Notes under the pieces: model-generated | What the model saw: the letters and a program-made list of their open reading frames with translations, nothing else | What the model was told of the DNA's origin: nothing | Databases searched by the model: none | Made by a program: the position numbers and the translations under genes | Shown: positions 36,527 through 45,812 of the stretch, piece by piece | How positions within the stretch are numbered: position 1 is the first letter of the stretch | How the letters are laid out: each line of letters begins with the position of its first letter | Source of the DNA: Candidatus Binatia bacterium | GTDB taxonomy: Bacteria; Desulfobacterota; Binatia; HRBIN30 | Reading direction: 5' to 3' | Assembly (NCBI GenBank): GCA_937925685.1 | Contig: CALAMI010000012.1 | Coordinates: 1 to 64,000 of the forward strand | DNA: 64,000 bases

Positions 36527-38674
36527 ATGAGCGGTCGGGTCAAGCGGTGGTGGGCTACTGTTTGGTGTCTAGCCGTGGTGCATGCTGCACCAGCAGCCAA
36601 AGCATCCGGTGCACGCTGTGTGGGTGACTGCGACGGCTCGGGCAGCGTTTCCATTAACGAGGTCGTTCGTATGGTCAACATTGCTCTGGGTCGCCAAGCT
36701 CTTGCACTGTGCCCCGCAGGCGACAATAACGAAGACGGCGCGATCACGGTAGACGAGATCGTCGCCGCGGTGGAGTATCTGCTGCGTGGCTGCCCTCCCC
36801 CACCCACGCCAACGAGCTTCCAGCCCACGCCGACGCCGACGGCGCCACCTCAACAATGCGGGAACTACAACCCCGAAAGACAGGTGTTCTTTGGCGACCT
36901 ACACGTACACACCGCTTACTCGTTCGACGCGTACACTTGGGATGTGCGCACGACTCCTGCCGATGCTTATCGCTTCGCTCGCGGAACGCCCATTGCGCTG
37001 CCCCCACTGGATGCCACTGGTAACGGCACGCGTCTCGCTCGCATCGACCGACCGCTGGACTTCACCGCCGTTACAGATCACTCGGAGTTCCTCGGCGAGG
37101 TTTCCCTCTGCTCTACGCCCGGCTCACCAGCCTACGACACGCTCACTTGCCAGAACTTTCGGCAGGGTTTCGCCGAATCCCAGTTGGACTTCGGCGCGCG
37201 CCTGTCCGTGCGCCGGCCGCAACGGGCGGCCGACGTTTGCGGCGCTGATTGGCAACGGTGCCTCGAAGTAGCCGGTGACGTGTGGGAGCGTATCCGCGGT
37301 GCTGCGGCGCAAGCGTACGAGCCGTGCCGATTTACCACTTTTATTGCCTATGAGTACACTAACGCGTTGGCTGGCAGTACGCTGCATCGCAATGTCGTCT
37401 TCGCCAACGATCGTGTGCCGCCTCCAGTGAGCACGTTCGAGCAAAACACCCCCGAAGGGTTGTGGCGCGAGCTTCAACGGGTGTGCACCCAGCAAATTCC
37501 AGGCTGCGACGTCATCGCAATTCCCCACAATTCCAACGAAAGCACGGGCCGCATGTTTACCGTGGAGTACGGTGGGGCATCTTCTATCGAGCAGCAGCGG
37601 GAGCAAGCATCGCTTCGGGCGCGGATGGAAGTACTTGTGGAGGTTTTCCAGCACAAAGGCTCGAGCGAGTGCTTTGCCGGGCTGTCGAGTGTCCTGGGAG
37701 TCCCTGACGAAGCCTGTGACTTCGAGCCGCGCCAGCGGGGAGAGCTGACCGACTGCGGCGAAGGCGTCGGTCAGCTCGGGGCTGCTGGACGTGGCTGTAT
37801 CTCGCGCCGGGATTACGTCCGCAACGTCTTAGGGATGGGCCTGCGAGAATACGCTCGGCTTGGCGTCAATCCGTTTTCCTTCGGTTTGATTGCCAGCACC
37901 GACACCCATAACGGCACGCCTGGCCGGGTTGCGGAATACGAATTTCAAGGCCACCGTGGCTCCGCCGAGGCCACGCCTGGCGGTTTAATTGGATACGATG
38001 AACTTGGAGAGGCGACCGTGCTGTTCAACCCAGGCGGTCTCGCTGCCGTCTGGGCCGAGGAAAACACTCGCGAGTCCATCTTCGCTGCGTTGAAACGTAA
38101 AGAAACGTTTGGCACTAGCGGCCCCCGCATCGTGGTGCGCTTCTTCGCCGGCTGGGATTTACCCCCAAACTGGTGCGAGAGCCCAGAGCGGATCGGAGTC
38201 GGCTACAGGCAGGGCGTTCCCATGGGCGGGACGCTGGTGAGGAATTCGAGCAACGGGGCGCCCGTGCTTGCCATTGCTGCCGAGTCTGACCCTGGCACTG
38301 TGGAGCACCCAGGCACGCTCCTTCAGCGGATCCAGGTCATCAAAGGGTGGCTGAGCCACGGCCAGCCACAGTTACGTATCTACGATGTCGCTGGCAATGC
38401 CAACAACGGGGCTAGCGTCGACGTACGGACCTGCACACCGACCGGCCCGGGGTTTACCCGCCTTTGCACAGTATGGCGTGATCCGGATTTCGACCCCGAA
38501 AACCCCGCGTTTTATTACGTACGCGTGCTGGAGAATCCGTCATGTCGGTGGCATGTTCACGCGTGCAATCAGTTGCCCCCCGAGAGCCGGCCATCCGCGT
38601 GTAACGACCCGACGCTGCCGCGAACCATCCAAGAACGAGCTTGGACATCGCCGATTTGGTATCTACCGGGCTAA
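36527..38674 (+). CDS. Secreted DUF3604 protein with dockerin-like EF-hand pair
   Basis: The 715-residue protein has a signal peptide, then two calcium-binding dockerin-type loops: D34 to E45 (DCDGSGSVSINE) and D66 to E77 (DNNEDGAITVDE). A Pro/Thr linker (about residues 90-109) and the DUF3604 domain follow. DUF3604 is PHP-like: FFGDLHVHTAYSFDA carries D124, H126 and H128, followed by VTDHSEFLGEV and FGLIASTDTHNG, all expected metal ligands. It is probably a metal-dependent phosphoesterase or related hydrolase outside the cytoplasm. Many cysteines suggest disulphides, fitting the PPIase upstream. GAGGAG precedes the ATG. The dockerin pair is typical of Binatota secreted proteins as far as I know. 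Confidence 0.88.
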   Translation: MSGRVKRWWATVWCLAVVHAAPAAKASGARCVGDCDGSGSVSINEVVRMVNIALGRQALALCPAGDNNEDGAITVDEIVAAVEYLLRGCPPPPTPTSFQPTPTPTAPPQQCGNYNPERQVFFGDLHVHTAYSFDAYTWDVRTTPADAYRFARGTPIALPPLDATGNGTRLARIDRPLDFTAVTDHSEFLGEVSLCSTPGSPAYDTLTCQNFRQGFAESQLDFGARLSVRRPQRAADVCGADWQRCLEVAGDVWERIRGAAAQAYEPCRFTTFIAYEYTNALAGSTLHRNVVFANDRVPPPVSTFEQNTPEGLWRELQRVCTQQIPGCDVIAIPHNSNESTGRMFTVEYGGASSIEQQREQASLRARMEVLVEVFQHKGSSECFAGLSSVLGVPDEACDFEPRQRGELTDCGEGVGQLGAAGRGCISRRDYVRNVLGMGLREYARLGVNPFSFGLIASTDTHNGTPGRVAEYEFQGHRGSAEATPGGLIGYDELGEATVLFNPGGLAAVWAEENTRESIFAALKRKETFGTSGPRIVVRFFAGWDLPPNWCESPERIGVGYRQGVPMGGTLVRNSSNGAPVLAIAAESDPGTVEHPGTLLQRIQVIKGWLSHGQPQLRIYDVAGNANNGASVDVRTCTPTGPGFTRLCTVWRDPDFDPENPAFYYVRVLENPSCRWHVHACNQLPPESRPSACNDPTLPRTIQERAWTSPIWYLPG

Positions 38675-38719
38675 GCCGCGGGGACTGGCAACAACGGCCG
38701 CGCAGCGGTTGGCGTTCTC

Positions 38720-38763
38720 CCCTTTGGGGGGGCTAAACCTTCCGGCGCTTAGCCCCCAAAGGG
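38720..38763. terminator. Large inverted repeat, bidirectional terminator candidate
   Basis: Arms 38720-38736 and 38749-38763 pair over 15 bases, with two extra G bases in the left arm and a 12-base loop. The hairpin lies between the ends of two converging genes and should terminate both. No strong T-run is seen, but the stem is unusually long. Confidence 0.55.
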
Positions 38764-38824
38764 CTGGACCGATCGACCCCGTGCCGCTTCGGACCTCGAG
38801 CGGCGAGTTCCACAAGGCACGCGA

Positions 38825-39679
38825 CTAGCGCAGTCGGATCGCCGAGTTGCTGATCACCACCGTTTCGCGCTCTTTCGTTTTCGCGGAGATAACGATTTTC
38901 CCGTCCTCTTTCCACATCGAGGTGACGATCGTCTCTCCTGGATACACAACTCCCGAGAATCGGGCCGCGTACGACGCCACCTTGTCAACGGCGCCGTTCA
39001 GCATGGTATCGACGACGGCTTTGCACACGATCCCAAACGAACATAGCCCGTGCAGGATTGGTTTCTCAAAGCCGGCAAGCTTGGCAAACTCCGGGTCACA
39101 GTGCAGTGGGTTTTTGTCGCCCGACAAGCGATATAGCAAGGCCTGATGCGGCATGGTCGGCGACTCGACCACTGCGTCGGCTGGGCGGCTCGGGGTTTCG
39201 TGCTGTGCTTTCGGCCCCGGGTCACCACCGAAGCCACCTTCCCCTCGTGCAAAGATCGTGAATCGATTGGTGAAGAGCGGCTCCCCTCCCTTCTCCTTCG
39301 TATTCACTTCGAGCACGATCAACGCTGCTTTCCCCTTGTCGTAAATACCGGCGACCCGAGCTGTGTTTTCAATTTGAGCGGCAACCGGCAAGGGCCGTTG
39401 CAGTTCGATTTCTTGTTCCCCGTGCAGCACCATTGCGAGGTTAATGTTGATTCCCGGGATATTGTTCATGCCCCCAAGTGCCCCAAACACAGGAATCACA
39501 GCAAAACTCGGCAACACCTTAAGATAGCGCTCGTAAGTATACTCGAGCTCTTTCGGGTCGGTCGGCTTGGTCATTCCGGCACCAATCCCGAGATGGTACA
39601 AAATCACTTGGTCGGCATTCCACGAACCCGTCGTAGAAGGTAATTGCGCATTCAAGGCCTTCTGAACGTCAATGGGCAT
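38825..39679 (-). CDS. MaoC-like (R)-specific enoyl-CoA hydratase, double hotdog
   Basis: The 284-residue protein has two hotdog domains, as in eukaryotic-type hydratase 2 and bacterial MaoC double-hotdog enzymes. The C-terminal domain carries the hydratase-2 motif with catalytic D188 and H193 (YRLSGDKNPLHCDPE) and the HGLCSFG segment. The N-terminal domain keeps only substrate-binding features (GGMNNIPGININLAMVLHGEQ). It would hydrate trans-2-enoyl-CoA to (3R)-hydroxyacyl-CoA, on bulky or branched chains. AAGGAGG precedes the ATG. It is divergent from the primase gene. Confidence 0.9.
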   Translation of the reverse strand: MPIDVQKALNAQLPSTTGSWNADQVILYHLGIGAGMTKPTDPKELEYTYERYLKVLPSFAVIPVFGALGGMNNIPGININLAMVLHGEQEIELQRPLPVAAQIENTARVAGIYDKGKAALIVLEVNTKEKGGEPLFTNRFTIFARGEGGFGGDPGPKAQHETPSRPADAVVESPTMPHQALLYRLSGDKNPLHCDPEFAKLAGFEKPILHGLCSFGIVCKAVVDTMLNGAVDKVASYAARFSGVVYPGETIVTSMWKEDGKIVISAKTKERETVVISNSAIRLR

Positions 39680-39785
39680 TTACAACCTCCTTTCGTTTCG
39701 TTGGCGATCAACGGCGTCGCCGCCTCCAAGAGCGCAAGCGTTGCCACGCTGTCAAAATTAGCGCAAGGGGAGGAGACGGTTGTCG

Positions 39786-40973
39786 ATGGAAAACCATTCG
39801 CGAGAGCAACACGAGCCGTCGCCGTACGGACTCCCGGGGAGGCGAAAGTACAAGTTTGTCGATTGTGCTGCGACTGCCGCTCCCGGTTTCCGCAACCACA
39901 TCTACCCGGTCGAGCGCGTGGAGGAGTTTGTCACACGTTTTGGACCCGAAGACTGTTTCGCCACCATTTTCTTCTTCTCCGAAGAGGTTCTTCTTTACCT
40001 TGCGGAGCACCGCGTCAATGATCACCCATCGATTGCCGGATTCGACGGCAGGATCTGGGCTGCGTTCCTGCCGTTTGACATTGATGGTGAGCCCTCCTCG
40101 GATGGGCTGGCAGCAGCCTTAACGCTTGCACGGCAGACCTACACGTTTCTTCAGCGCCACTGGTGTCTGCCAGAAGGGGCGATTCACATTTACTTCAGTG
40201 GCCACAAAGGCTTCCACTTACTCGTCGATGCGCGTGTCTTCGGTCGAATCGCACCAACAAACGACCTGCACCGTATTTTCTCCCTCCTAAGGCTGCAGGC
40301 ATGGCGTTTACTTGGAATGCCTGCTGGAGCAGCACGTTTTGACCTAGCCATTGGGGACAAAGTGCGCCTTCTGCGACTCGCCAATACTCGACACCGGCAA
40401 AGCGGTCTTTATAAAGTACCGCTGTCTGCCGAGGAGCTACACGCTCTCACCACTGAGGAGATCCTGGTCCTCGCTCGCGCCCCCCGACCTTTGACACGGG
40501 CCTTGTTTCGCGGTTTGTTGCCCAGCGAGCCGGTCGGACCTGTAGGACCCGCTCAGGCAACGTTTTCCCAAGTGCGCCGCTTAGCCCGGCGAGGCCGCCC
40601 TCATCCCTATCGGCTACCGCAGCCTCCACAAGATTTGACCGAGGCACTTTGTGTCGCACGGCAACACATGCTCCGGCACGATATCCCCCGAGGCATGCGC
40701 AATAACGTGGCCATTCGCTTGGCTTCTGCACTTCGCCGTGCCGGGTATACCCTAGCTCAAAGCAGTGCAATCCTGGGCGAATGGAACCGCCGCCTGACTG
40801 TCCCACTTCCCGCTCGAGAACTCCAAAGCGTTATTCGCTCGGCCTACGCCCGTGCTTTCCCTTACGCTTACGGGTGCCACGATGAGGTCATCCGCCTTTT
40901 CTGCCCTTTTCGCGATCGCCTCTTCGATTGCGAGGTCTATCGCAAGCAGCACCTCCAGCAGGGAGCCGACTAG
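39786..40973 (+). CDS. Archaeo-eukaryotic-type primase (AEP) family protein
   Basis: The 395-residue protein has all AEP catalytic motifs. D98 and D100 are in LPFDIDGEP, H140 is in IYFSGHKGFH, and a third acidic motif with conserved arginines is RFDLAIGDKVRLLRLANTRH. The C-terminal part (about residues 285-360) resembles a PriCT helical domain (RNNVAIRLASALRRAGYT ... WNRRL ... VIRSAYA). The tail has C365, C374 and C383 with H366, a possible metal site. GGGGAGG precedes the ATG. No helicase, ligase, phage or plasmid gene is adjacent. It could be a primase-polymerase for DNA damage bypass or a remnant of a mobile replicon. Confidence 0.8.
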   Translation: MENHSREQHEPSPYGLPGRRKYKFVDCAATAAPGFRNHIYPVERVEEFVTRFGPEDCFATIFFFSEEVLLYLAEHRVNDHPSIAGFDGRIWAAFLPFDIDGEPSSDGLAAALTLARQTYTFLQRHWCLPEGAIHIYFSGHKGFHLLVDARVFGRIAPTNDLHRIFSLLRLQAWRLLGMPAGAARFDLAIGDKVRLLRLANTRHRQSGLYKVPLSAEELHALTTEEILVLARAPRPLTRALFRGLLPSEPVGPVGPAQATFSQVRRLARRGRPHPYRLPQPPQDLTEALCVARQHMLRHDIPRGMRNNVAIRLASALRRAGYTLAQSSAILGEWNRRLTVPLPARELQSVIRSAYARAFPYAYGCHDEVIRLFCPFRDRLFDCEVYRKQHLQQGAD

Positions 40974-41234
40974 CCAGGGAAGATTTTTGTGAAATCGGGC
41001 AACACGCAGGAATCTGCTCTAGTGTGATCACGCACGAACCTCGCCCTGCTAACGAAAAACAAATAGGGTCAGTTTGTCGACAGGGTGCTGCGGCAGCCAT
41101 TTTGGCAGAATCCCGGCAAATAGCGTACCGCTTTCCCAGACGTCTCAACCGGTACGATGCCCCGGCAAAGCAACCCTGCATCCTTGCTCTACCCAGCTTG
41201 CTCGGAGTGGGGGAGCAGGTCATTTAGTTCACTC

Positions 41235-42608
41235 ATGCACGCGTTTCGCTATGAATCGGTCATTCCAGTCCCGGCCGCATTTGCCTATGACTGGCACACC
41301 CGCGAGGGTGCCTTCGAGCGGCTCACGCCACCGTGGACTGAAGTAAAGGTGGAGCACCGCGAGGGCACGATCGAAGCGGGCAAAGTGCTCTTCCGGCTGC
41401 AACTCGGGCCCTTCCATGTACGTTGGCACGCGGAACACCACGGCGGCAGGCGCGGCGTGGAATTCCGTGACCGCATGGTTGCTGGCCCGCTGGCATTCTG
41501 GGACCACGTGCATCGCTTCGTGCCCGTGAAAGATGCTCAGTTCCGCATGGAGGACGAAGTGCAGTATCGGGTCGTTGACCGCCCCGCCGTGCTGAACAAC
41601 GCTCTCGACCGGGTATTCATCCGCCGCGAACTCACACGGCTATTTGGATACCGTCACCGCGTCCTCGCTCACGATCTCCTTTGGCACCACGAACTATCTA
41701 GTAATTCAATGGGTTTCTTGGTCACTGGAGCAACTGGCTTGGTTGGTTCGACGTTGTGCCCCTTTTTGAGCGCGGGTGGGCACGCGGTCATTCGCGCTAC
41801 CCGAGCGCCACGCCACTCGGCGAATGATGCCCAGTGGGATCCGCCAACTGGTGTCGTCAAGTTGCCAGGCCACCGAGCAGTCGACGTGGTCGTGCATCTG
41901 GCGGGAGCCAATGTTGGCGAGAGTCGGTGGACGGAACAACGCAAGATGGAAATCCGCGCTAGTCGCGTCTTAGCCACTCGTAAGCTGGCAGAACAGCTCG
42001 CCCGTTGGAAAGTGCCACCCAAAGTTTTCGTTGTCGCCTCGGCAATTGGCTTTTACGGCGACCGTGGGGATGCTCTGCTGGACGAGGACAGCCCGGTCGG
42101 AACCGGCTTCCTCGCGTCCGTATGCCGCGATTGGGAGGAAGCAAGCCGGCCAGCCGAGGAGGCAGGAATCCGTGTGGTTCGATTACGGATCGGCGTCGTC
42201 CTAAGCCCCAAAGGCGGCGCACTTCGGCAGCTCTTGTGGCCATTTTGGCTGGGTCTGGGTGGACCCACAGGTACTGGTCGTCAGTACATGAGTTGGATCA
42301 CGCCGGACGACCTAGCAGCAGCCATTTTGTTTTGCGCTAGTCACCGTGATTTACACGGACCAATCAATGCGGTGGCACCCCATCCCGTGACGAACGAAGC
42401 CTTCGCGCACGCTCTGGCAAGGGCGTTGCACCGCCCGGCGCTCCTGCCGTTTCCGGAATTCGCTGTTCGTTGGACTTTTGGGGAAATGGGTGAAGAGTTA
42501 CTCCTCTCGAGCACACGCGTGCATCCGAGCCGCTTACTACAAAGCGGCTTTCGGTTCAGCTTCCCAACCGTTGAAGCCGCCTTGGCTCACGTGCTCGGCA
42601 CAAGCTGA
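41235..42608 (+). CDS. SRPBCC domain fused to TIGR01777 NAD(P)-dependent epimerase
   Basis: The 457-residue protein has an N-terminal SRPBCC (START-like) ligand-binding domain (about 1-155: YESVIPVPAAFAYDWHTREGAFERLTPPW). A short-chain epimerase of the TIGR01777/SulA-like group (about 157-457) follows, with GATGLVGSTL for the nucleotide, VVHLAGANVGESRW, SAIGFYGDRGD and DWEEA. The C-terminal DUF1731 segment (SSTRVHPSRLLQSGFRFSFP) is present. The fused order is common in the family. Function is unknown; an NAD(P)H-dependent activity on a hydrophobic ligand is plausible. The gene stands alone. Confidence 0.9.
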   Translation: MHAFRYESVIPVPAAFAYDWHTREGAFERLTPPWTEVKVEHREGTIEAGKVLFRLQLGPFHVRWHAEHHGGRRGVEFRDRMVAGPLAFWDHVHRFVPVKDAQFRMEDEVQYRVVDRPAVLNNALDRVFIRRELTRLFGYRHRVLAHDLLWHHELSSNSMGFLVTGATGLVGSTLCPFLSAGGHAVIRATRAPRHSANDAQWDPPTGVVKLPGHRAVDVVVHLAGANVGESRWTEQRKMEIRASRVLATRKLAEQLARWKVPPKVFVVASAIGFYGDRGDALLDEDSPVGTGFLASVCRDWEEASRPAEEAGIRVVRLRIGVVLSPKGGALRQLLWPFWLGLGGPTGTGRQYMSWITPDDLAAAILFCASHRDLHGPINAVAPHPVTNEAFAHALARALHRPALLPFPEFAVRWTFGEMGEELLLSSTRVHPSRLLQSGFRFSFPTVEAALAHVLGTS

Positions 42609-42638
42609 AGATCCCCGCCAACACGGAGGGAGGATTCT

Positions 42639-42686
42639 ATGCTCTTCTCCACGCGATGCCTTCGGTGTATGTTCGAGTGGTCTTAA
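42639..42686 (+). CDS. Possible 15-residue peptide with strong ribosome binding site
   Basis: An ATG preceded by GGAGGGAGGATTCT opens a 15-codon frame (MLFSTRCLRCMFEWS) ending in TAA, between the epimerase and PEBP genes. The match to the Shine-Dalgarno sequence is better than at many real genes here. The CxxC pair and short length suggest a leader peptide or a chance frame; no homology can be judged. Confidence 0.2.
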   Translation: MLFSTRCLRCMFEWS

Positions 42687-42810
42687 GGGCTAAGCCGCTG
42701 TGGTAGACCGTCATCATTTGCGCGCTTCAAGAGTTCAAGGAGAACGTGCGTTCGCCACAGTATTTTTTCTCGCTCTCCTTGCCAGTTTCCCTTTAAGAGG
42801 AGGAAAGGTT

Positions 42811-43290
42811 ATGGCATTGACGATCGAATCGCCGGCGTTTGCGCACCGCGGAGCAATCCCGTCGAAATACACATGCGACGGGGATGACATTTCCCCGCCG
42901 CTCAGTTGGTCGGGCGTTCCGCAAGGGGCGAAGAGTCTCGTCCTCATTGTCGACGATCCTGACGCTCCCGACCCTGCCGCCCCACGGATGACTTGGGTAC
43001 ACTGGGTCCTCTACAACCTCCCGCCTGACAGCACCGGTCTACCAGAAGGGGTGAAGTCGGAAGATTTACCAGCGGGGACCAAAGAAGGCGTCAACGACTG
43101 GAAGCGCACTGGCTACGGTGGTCCCTGCCCACCGATCGGGCGTCATCGCTACTTTTTCAAATTGTACGCCTTAGATCGCGTCTTACCCGACCTTAGCCGG
43201 CCCACGAAAGCCCAGCTTGAAAACGCGATGAAGGGGCACGTACTCGAACAGGCGGAACTCGTGGGCACGTACGAGAAGGCCCGCCGTTAG
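42811..43290 (+). CDS. YbhB/YbcL family PEBP-like protein
   Basis: The 159-residue protein is a Raf-kinase-inhibitor/PEBP-like protein. Motifs are SPPLSWSGVP, LIVDDPDAPD, WVHWVLYNLP and GGPCPPIGRHRYFFKLYALD. Bacterial members are small cytoplasmic or periplasmic proteins of unclear function. The ATG is chosen since AGAGGAGG lies just upstream; a GTG 37 codons earlier would add a hydrophobic stretch resembling a signal, so export cannot be fully excluded. The end overlaps the converging glycosyltransferase gene by four bases. Confidence 0.9.
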   Translation: MALTIESPAFAHRGAIPSKYTCDGDDISPPLSWSGVPQGAKSLVLIVDDPDAPDPAAPRMTWVHWVLYNLPPDSTGLPEGVKSEDLPAGTKEGVNDWKRTGYGGPCPPIGRHRYFFKLYALDRVLPDLSRPTKAQLENAMKGHVLEQAELVGTYEKARR

Positions 43291-44651
43291 GGCTCGTCTC
43301 GTCCCACTTCTCCAGGCGATTGACCAGGCAAGGTGACGTCAGACCCGAACTTGACCCGCTTTAAGTGAGGGTACACCCACACGAGCGCGGCGAGCAGCAC
43401 CAGCCCCAGGAGCGTGGGGACACCGGCCATTTCCAGCCGTGCAGCTAAGCTACGGCCAAGCAAACCCGGCGACAAAAGATTCGTGAAGACACTGGATCCA
43501 AGCCCGACAACTGCGGCCCGATGAGCTGGCGTACCCCTCGAAGTTTGCCACCAAGTGGCAAATAAGAGCGCATTGGGTAGAAGTGCCACGGCTAAGTATG
43601 CCTTCCACGTCACTGGCGAGAACAAAGCCGTTGCCAAAAAGATCACGCTCCACTCGCAAAATTGCTCTCCCGGATGGGCTCCGCCTTTGCGACTTCGTAG
43701 CCAGAAGCCGCCAAGAAGGGGAGCAAGGGTGGCCCCCACGGCCACAGGCACCCATAGGGAGTCCGAAGAGGGGATGTCGTGCGCTCCAGGCGTCAAGATC
43801 GGGATCATGCCGTGTCCCAGCCAACGGTCCCACATTGCCCACACGGATTGATTGAGCCGCCCCACCCCCCAGCCAGCCGACACACGCTCCCGCCAAGCCG
43901 CGACGTAATCCCAGTAACGATACCATCCCCAAAACAAGGCGGGACTCAGAGACAGCCCCACGAAAGTTACACCGGAACTTACCACTGCCCGCCAACAGCG
44001 ACGCCAAAGGAAGTAGACCAAAAAAGTAAGCGGCATCAATTTGATCGCGGCCGCCACTGCAACCAGCGCACCCCCCTTGACTCCCTGCCCCTGAGCTTGC
44101 GCCCTCAAACCAGCCAAAACGAGGGCGAACAAAATCAGGTTGATTTGGACGTGGTCAAAATTACTGCTCACATAACGTTCGCTCACCAAGAGGGGCACGA
44201 AGATCCATGGACTGGTCAGCGGCAAGCCGTGCCCGGGCTGCCAGCTCAGCCTACGCCCGTAAACCAGTTCGGCAATTAAGCTGCCGATCCACCAAAGCGC
44301 AGCGAAATTCAAGGCAAACCAAAGGGCCCGTGCCACGTAGGCGCTGGGCTCGGCCAAGAGCGCGAGAGGTACGCACAAAAGACTGAAAAATGGGGGCCAA
44401 GTGTTCAGTGCCCCGGCGGCCCGATACGGATCCTGGCCACGAAGCACCGCCTCACCCACGCGAAGGTATCCGGCAAAATCCCCTTCGTGATGGATTCGGA
44501 TTGCACACACAGCGACGACGTACAAGGCGATTGCGCGGCGAAGCCACCAATGAGCGGAAGGAGACTGAGCCCAATGGCTCATCCAGCGCCGAACAAGAGT
44601 TTCTCCGTTCTCCGCCAGGCACTTCCCCCTCGACGGCCCCGCGTCACTCAT
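43287..44651 (-). CDS. GT87-like polyprenol-dependent mannosyltransferase (DUF2029)
   Basis: The 454-residue integral membrane protein has about ten transmembrane helices and the GT-C fold features of family GT87: an early HEGDFAGYLRVGEAVLRGQDPY loop, FNFAALWW helices and the SNFDHVQINLILFALVLAGL segment. GT87 enzymes transfer mannose or similar from polyprenyl phosphate in the periplasm. Its ATG overlaps the stop of the ROK kinase by four bases, so sugar activation and transfer may be coupled. A second product assignment is not possible from sequence. Confidence 0.82.
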   Translation of the reverse strand: MSDAGPSRGKCLAENGETLVRRWMSHWAQSPSAHWWLRRAIALYVVAVCAIRIHHEGDFAGYLRVGEAVLRGQDPYRAAGALNTWPPFFSLLCVPLALLAEPSAYVARALWFALNFAALWWIGSLIAELVYGRRLSWQPGHGLPLTSPWIFVPLLVSERYVSSNFDHVQINLILFALVLAGLRAQAQGQGVKGGALVAVAAAIKLMPLTFLVYFLWRRCWRAVVSSGVTFVGLSLSPALFWGWYRYWDYVAAWRERVSAGWGVGRLNQSVWAMWDRWLGHGMIPILTPGAHDIPSSDSLWVPVAVGATLAPLLGGFWLRSRKGGAHPGEQFCEWSVIFLATALFSPVTWKAYLAVALLPNALLFATWWQTSRGTPAHRAAVVGLGSSVFTNLLSPGLLGRSLAARLEMAGVPTLLGLVLLAALVWVYPHLKRVKFGSDVTLPGQSPGEVGRDEP

Positions 44652-45547
44652 CCCTGGCGCTCGCCTTCAGCCGCCAACAAGGCCGCACCGATGACACCCG
44701 CCGAGTCTCCTAGCTGGTGGCGCAAAATCGGCGCGCAAAATTCGCGCCCGAAGACATACCGGGAGACCGCTTCGCGACCGTAAGTGTAAAGTTCGTCGAT
44801 GTTGGACACTCCTCCTCCCAATACCACACAACTCGGATCCAGGATGTTGATCACGTTTGCCAGAGCATGACCGAAGCGCTCCAGAAAATGGTCCAGGACT
44901 CGGCGCGCCGCGACCTCGCCCTGGCGTGCCGCGCGAACCACCTCGGCCAAGGGCGCGGGAAATCCTCTTTCCTTTGCAGCATATGCTTCCACCGCTGGCC
45001 CGGAGAGCAGCGTCTCTACACACCCCCGACCACCGCAGTAACACGGGGGACCTTGCTCAGCGATTCGATGATGTCCCCACTCCCCCGCGAGCCGGTGCGC
45101 CCCTGGCCAAATTTTGCCTTGCCATACGATACCGCCGCCAACGCCTGTTCCTAGGATGACGCCGAACACTACCTCGTACCCCCGTGCAGCGCCAAGAAGT
45201 GCTTCCGCCCAAGCAAAAAGGTTGGCATCGTTTTCCAAGATGACCTTCGTTCCTAGAGCCTGTTCCAAGTCGCGCCGCAGCGGCCGCCCGTTCAAACACG
45301 TGGTATTGCAGTTTTTCATCGTCCCGTCGGCCAGCGACATCGCCCCTGGAGTGCCCACCCCCACCACTCGCGGGCGTTTGCCAGCAGCCCGGCAACAGGC
45401 GGCGAACATCTCGGCCACCCGGTCGACAATCCGTTCGTAACCCTGGTGCCTATGAGTAGGCAGCCGCTCACGAAAGCAAACGCGATAGGCTTCGTCCAGC
45501 ACGACGCCCTCGATTTTGGTTCCTCCTAAATCAATGCCAATGAACAT
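44648..45547 (-). CDS. ROK family sugar kinase
   Basis: The 299-residue ROK protein starts with the phosphate-binding IDLGGTKIEG. The catalytic Asp is in ENDANLFAWAE, and the ROK signature with a structural zinc site reads CYCGGRGCVETLLSG, preceded by the ligand His in GEWGHHRI. No N-terminal DNA-binding domain is present, so it is a kinase, not a repressor. Glucose, fructose, mannose or N-acetylmannosamine are candidate substrates. The ATG at MFIGID is chosen because the family begins here. It is coupled to a GT87-like gene. Confidence 0.92.
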   Translation of the reverse strand: MFIGIDLGGTKIEGVVLDEAYRVCFRERLPTHRHQGYERIVDRVAEMFAACCRAAGKRPRVVGVGTPGAMSLADGTMKNCNTTCLNGRPLRRDLEQALGTKVILENDANLFAWAEALLGAARGYEVVFGVILGTGVGGGIVWQGKIWPGAHRLAGEWGHHRIAEQGPPCYCGGRGCVETLLSGPAVEAYAAKERGFPAPLAEVVRAARQGEVAARRVLDHFLERFGHALANVINILDPSCVVLGGGVSNIDELYTYGREAVSRYVFGREFCAPILRHQLGDSAGVIGAALLAAEGERQG

Positions 45548-45812
45548 GGCGCTGGATTTGATTTGACTACCACGTGGCAGCATCGATCAAAAGACGGGCT
45601 CGCCTTACACCATTTCGTGGCACTCAATGCTTCAATGTGGAAAGGGCATCGCCACGCCTCAGGGGAGCCGCACTTGCCGCGCGCGGGGGTCCCAATACAG
45701 ACGAGTTTGCGCTTCAACAAATGGTCACCACTTGGCCCTATGCAAGACAAGGGACGGCTAGGAAACCTGCTGGCTCTTGCAAGTCGCCGTGCATTTGTGG
45801 CCCGTTCTCTTC

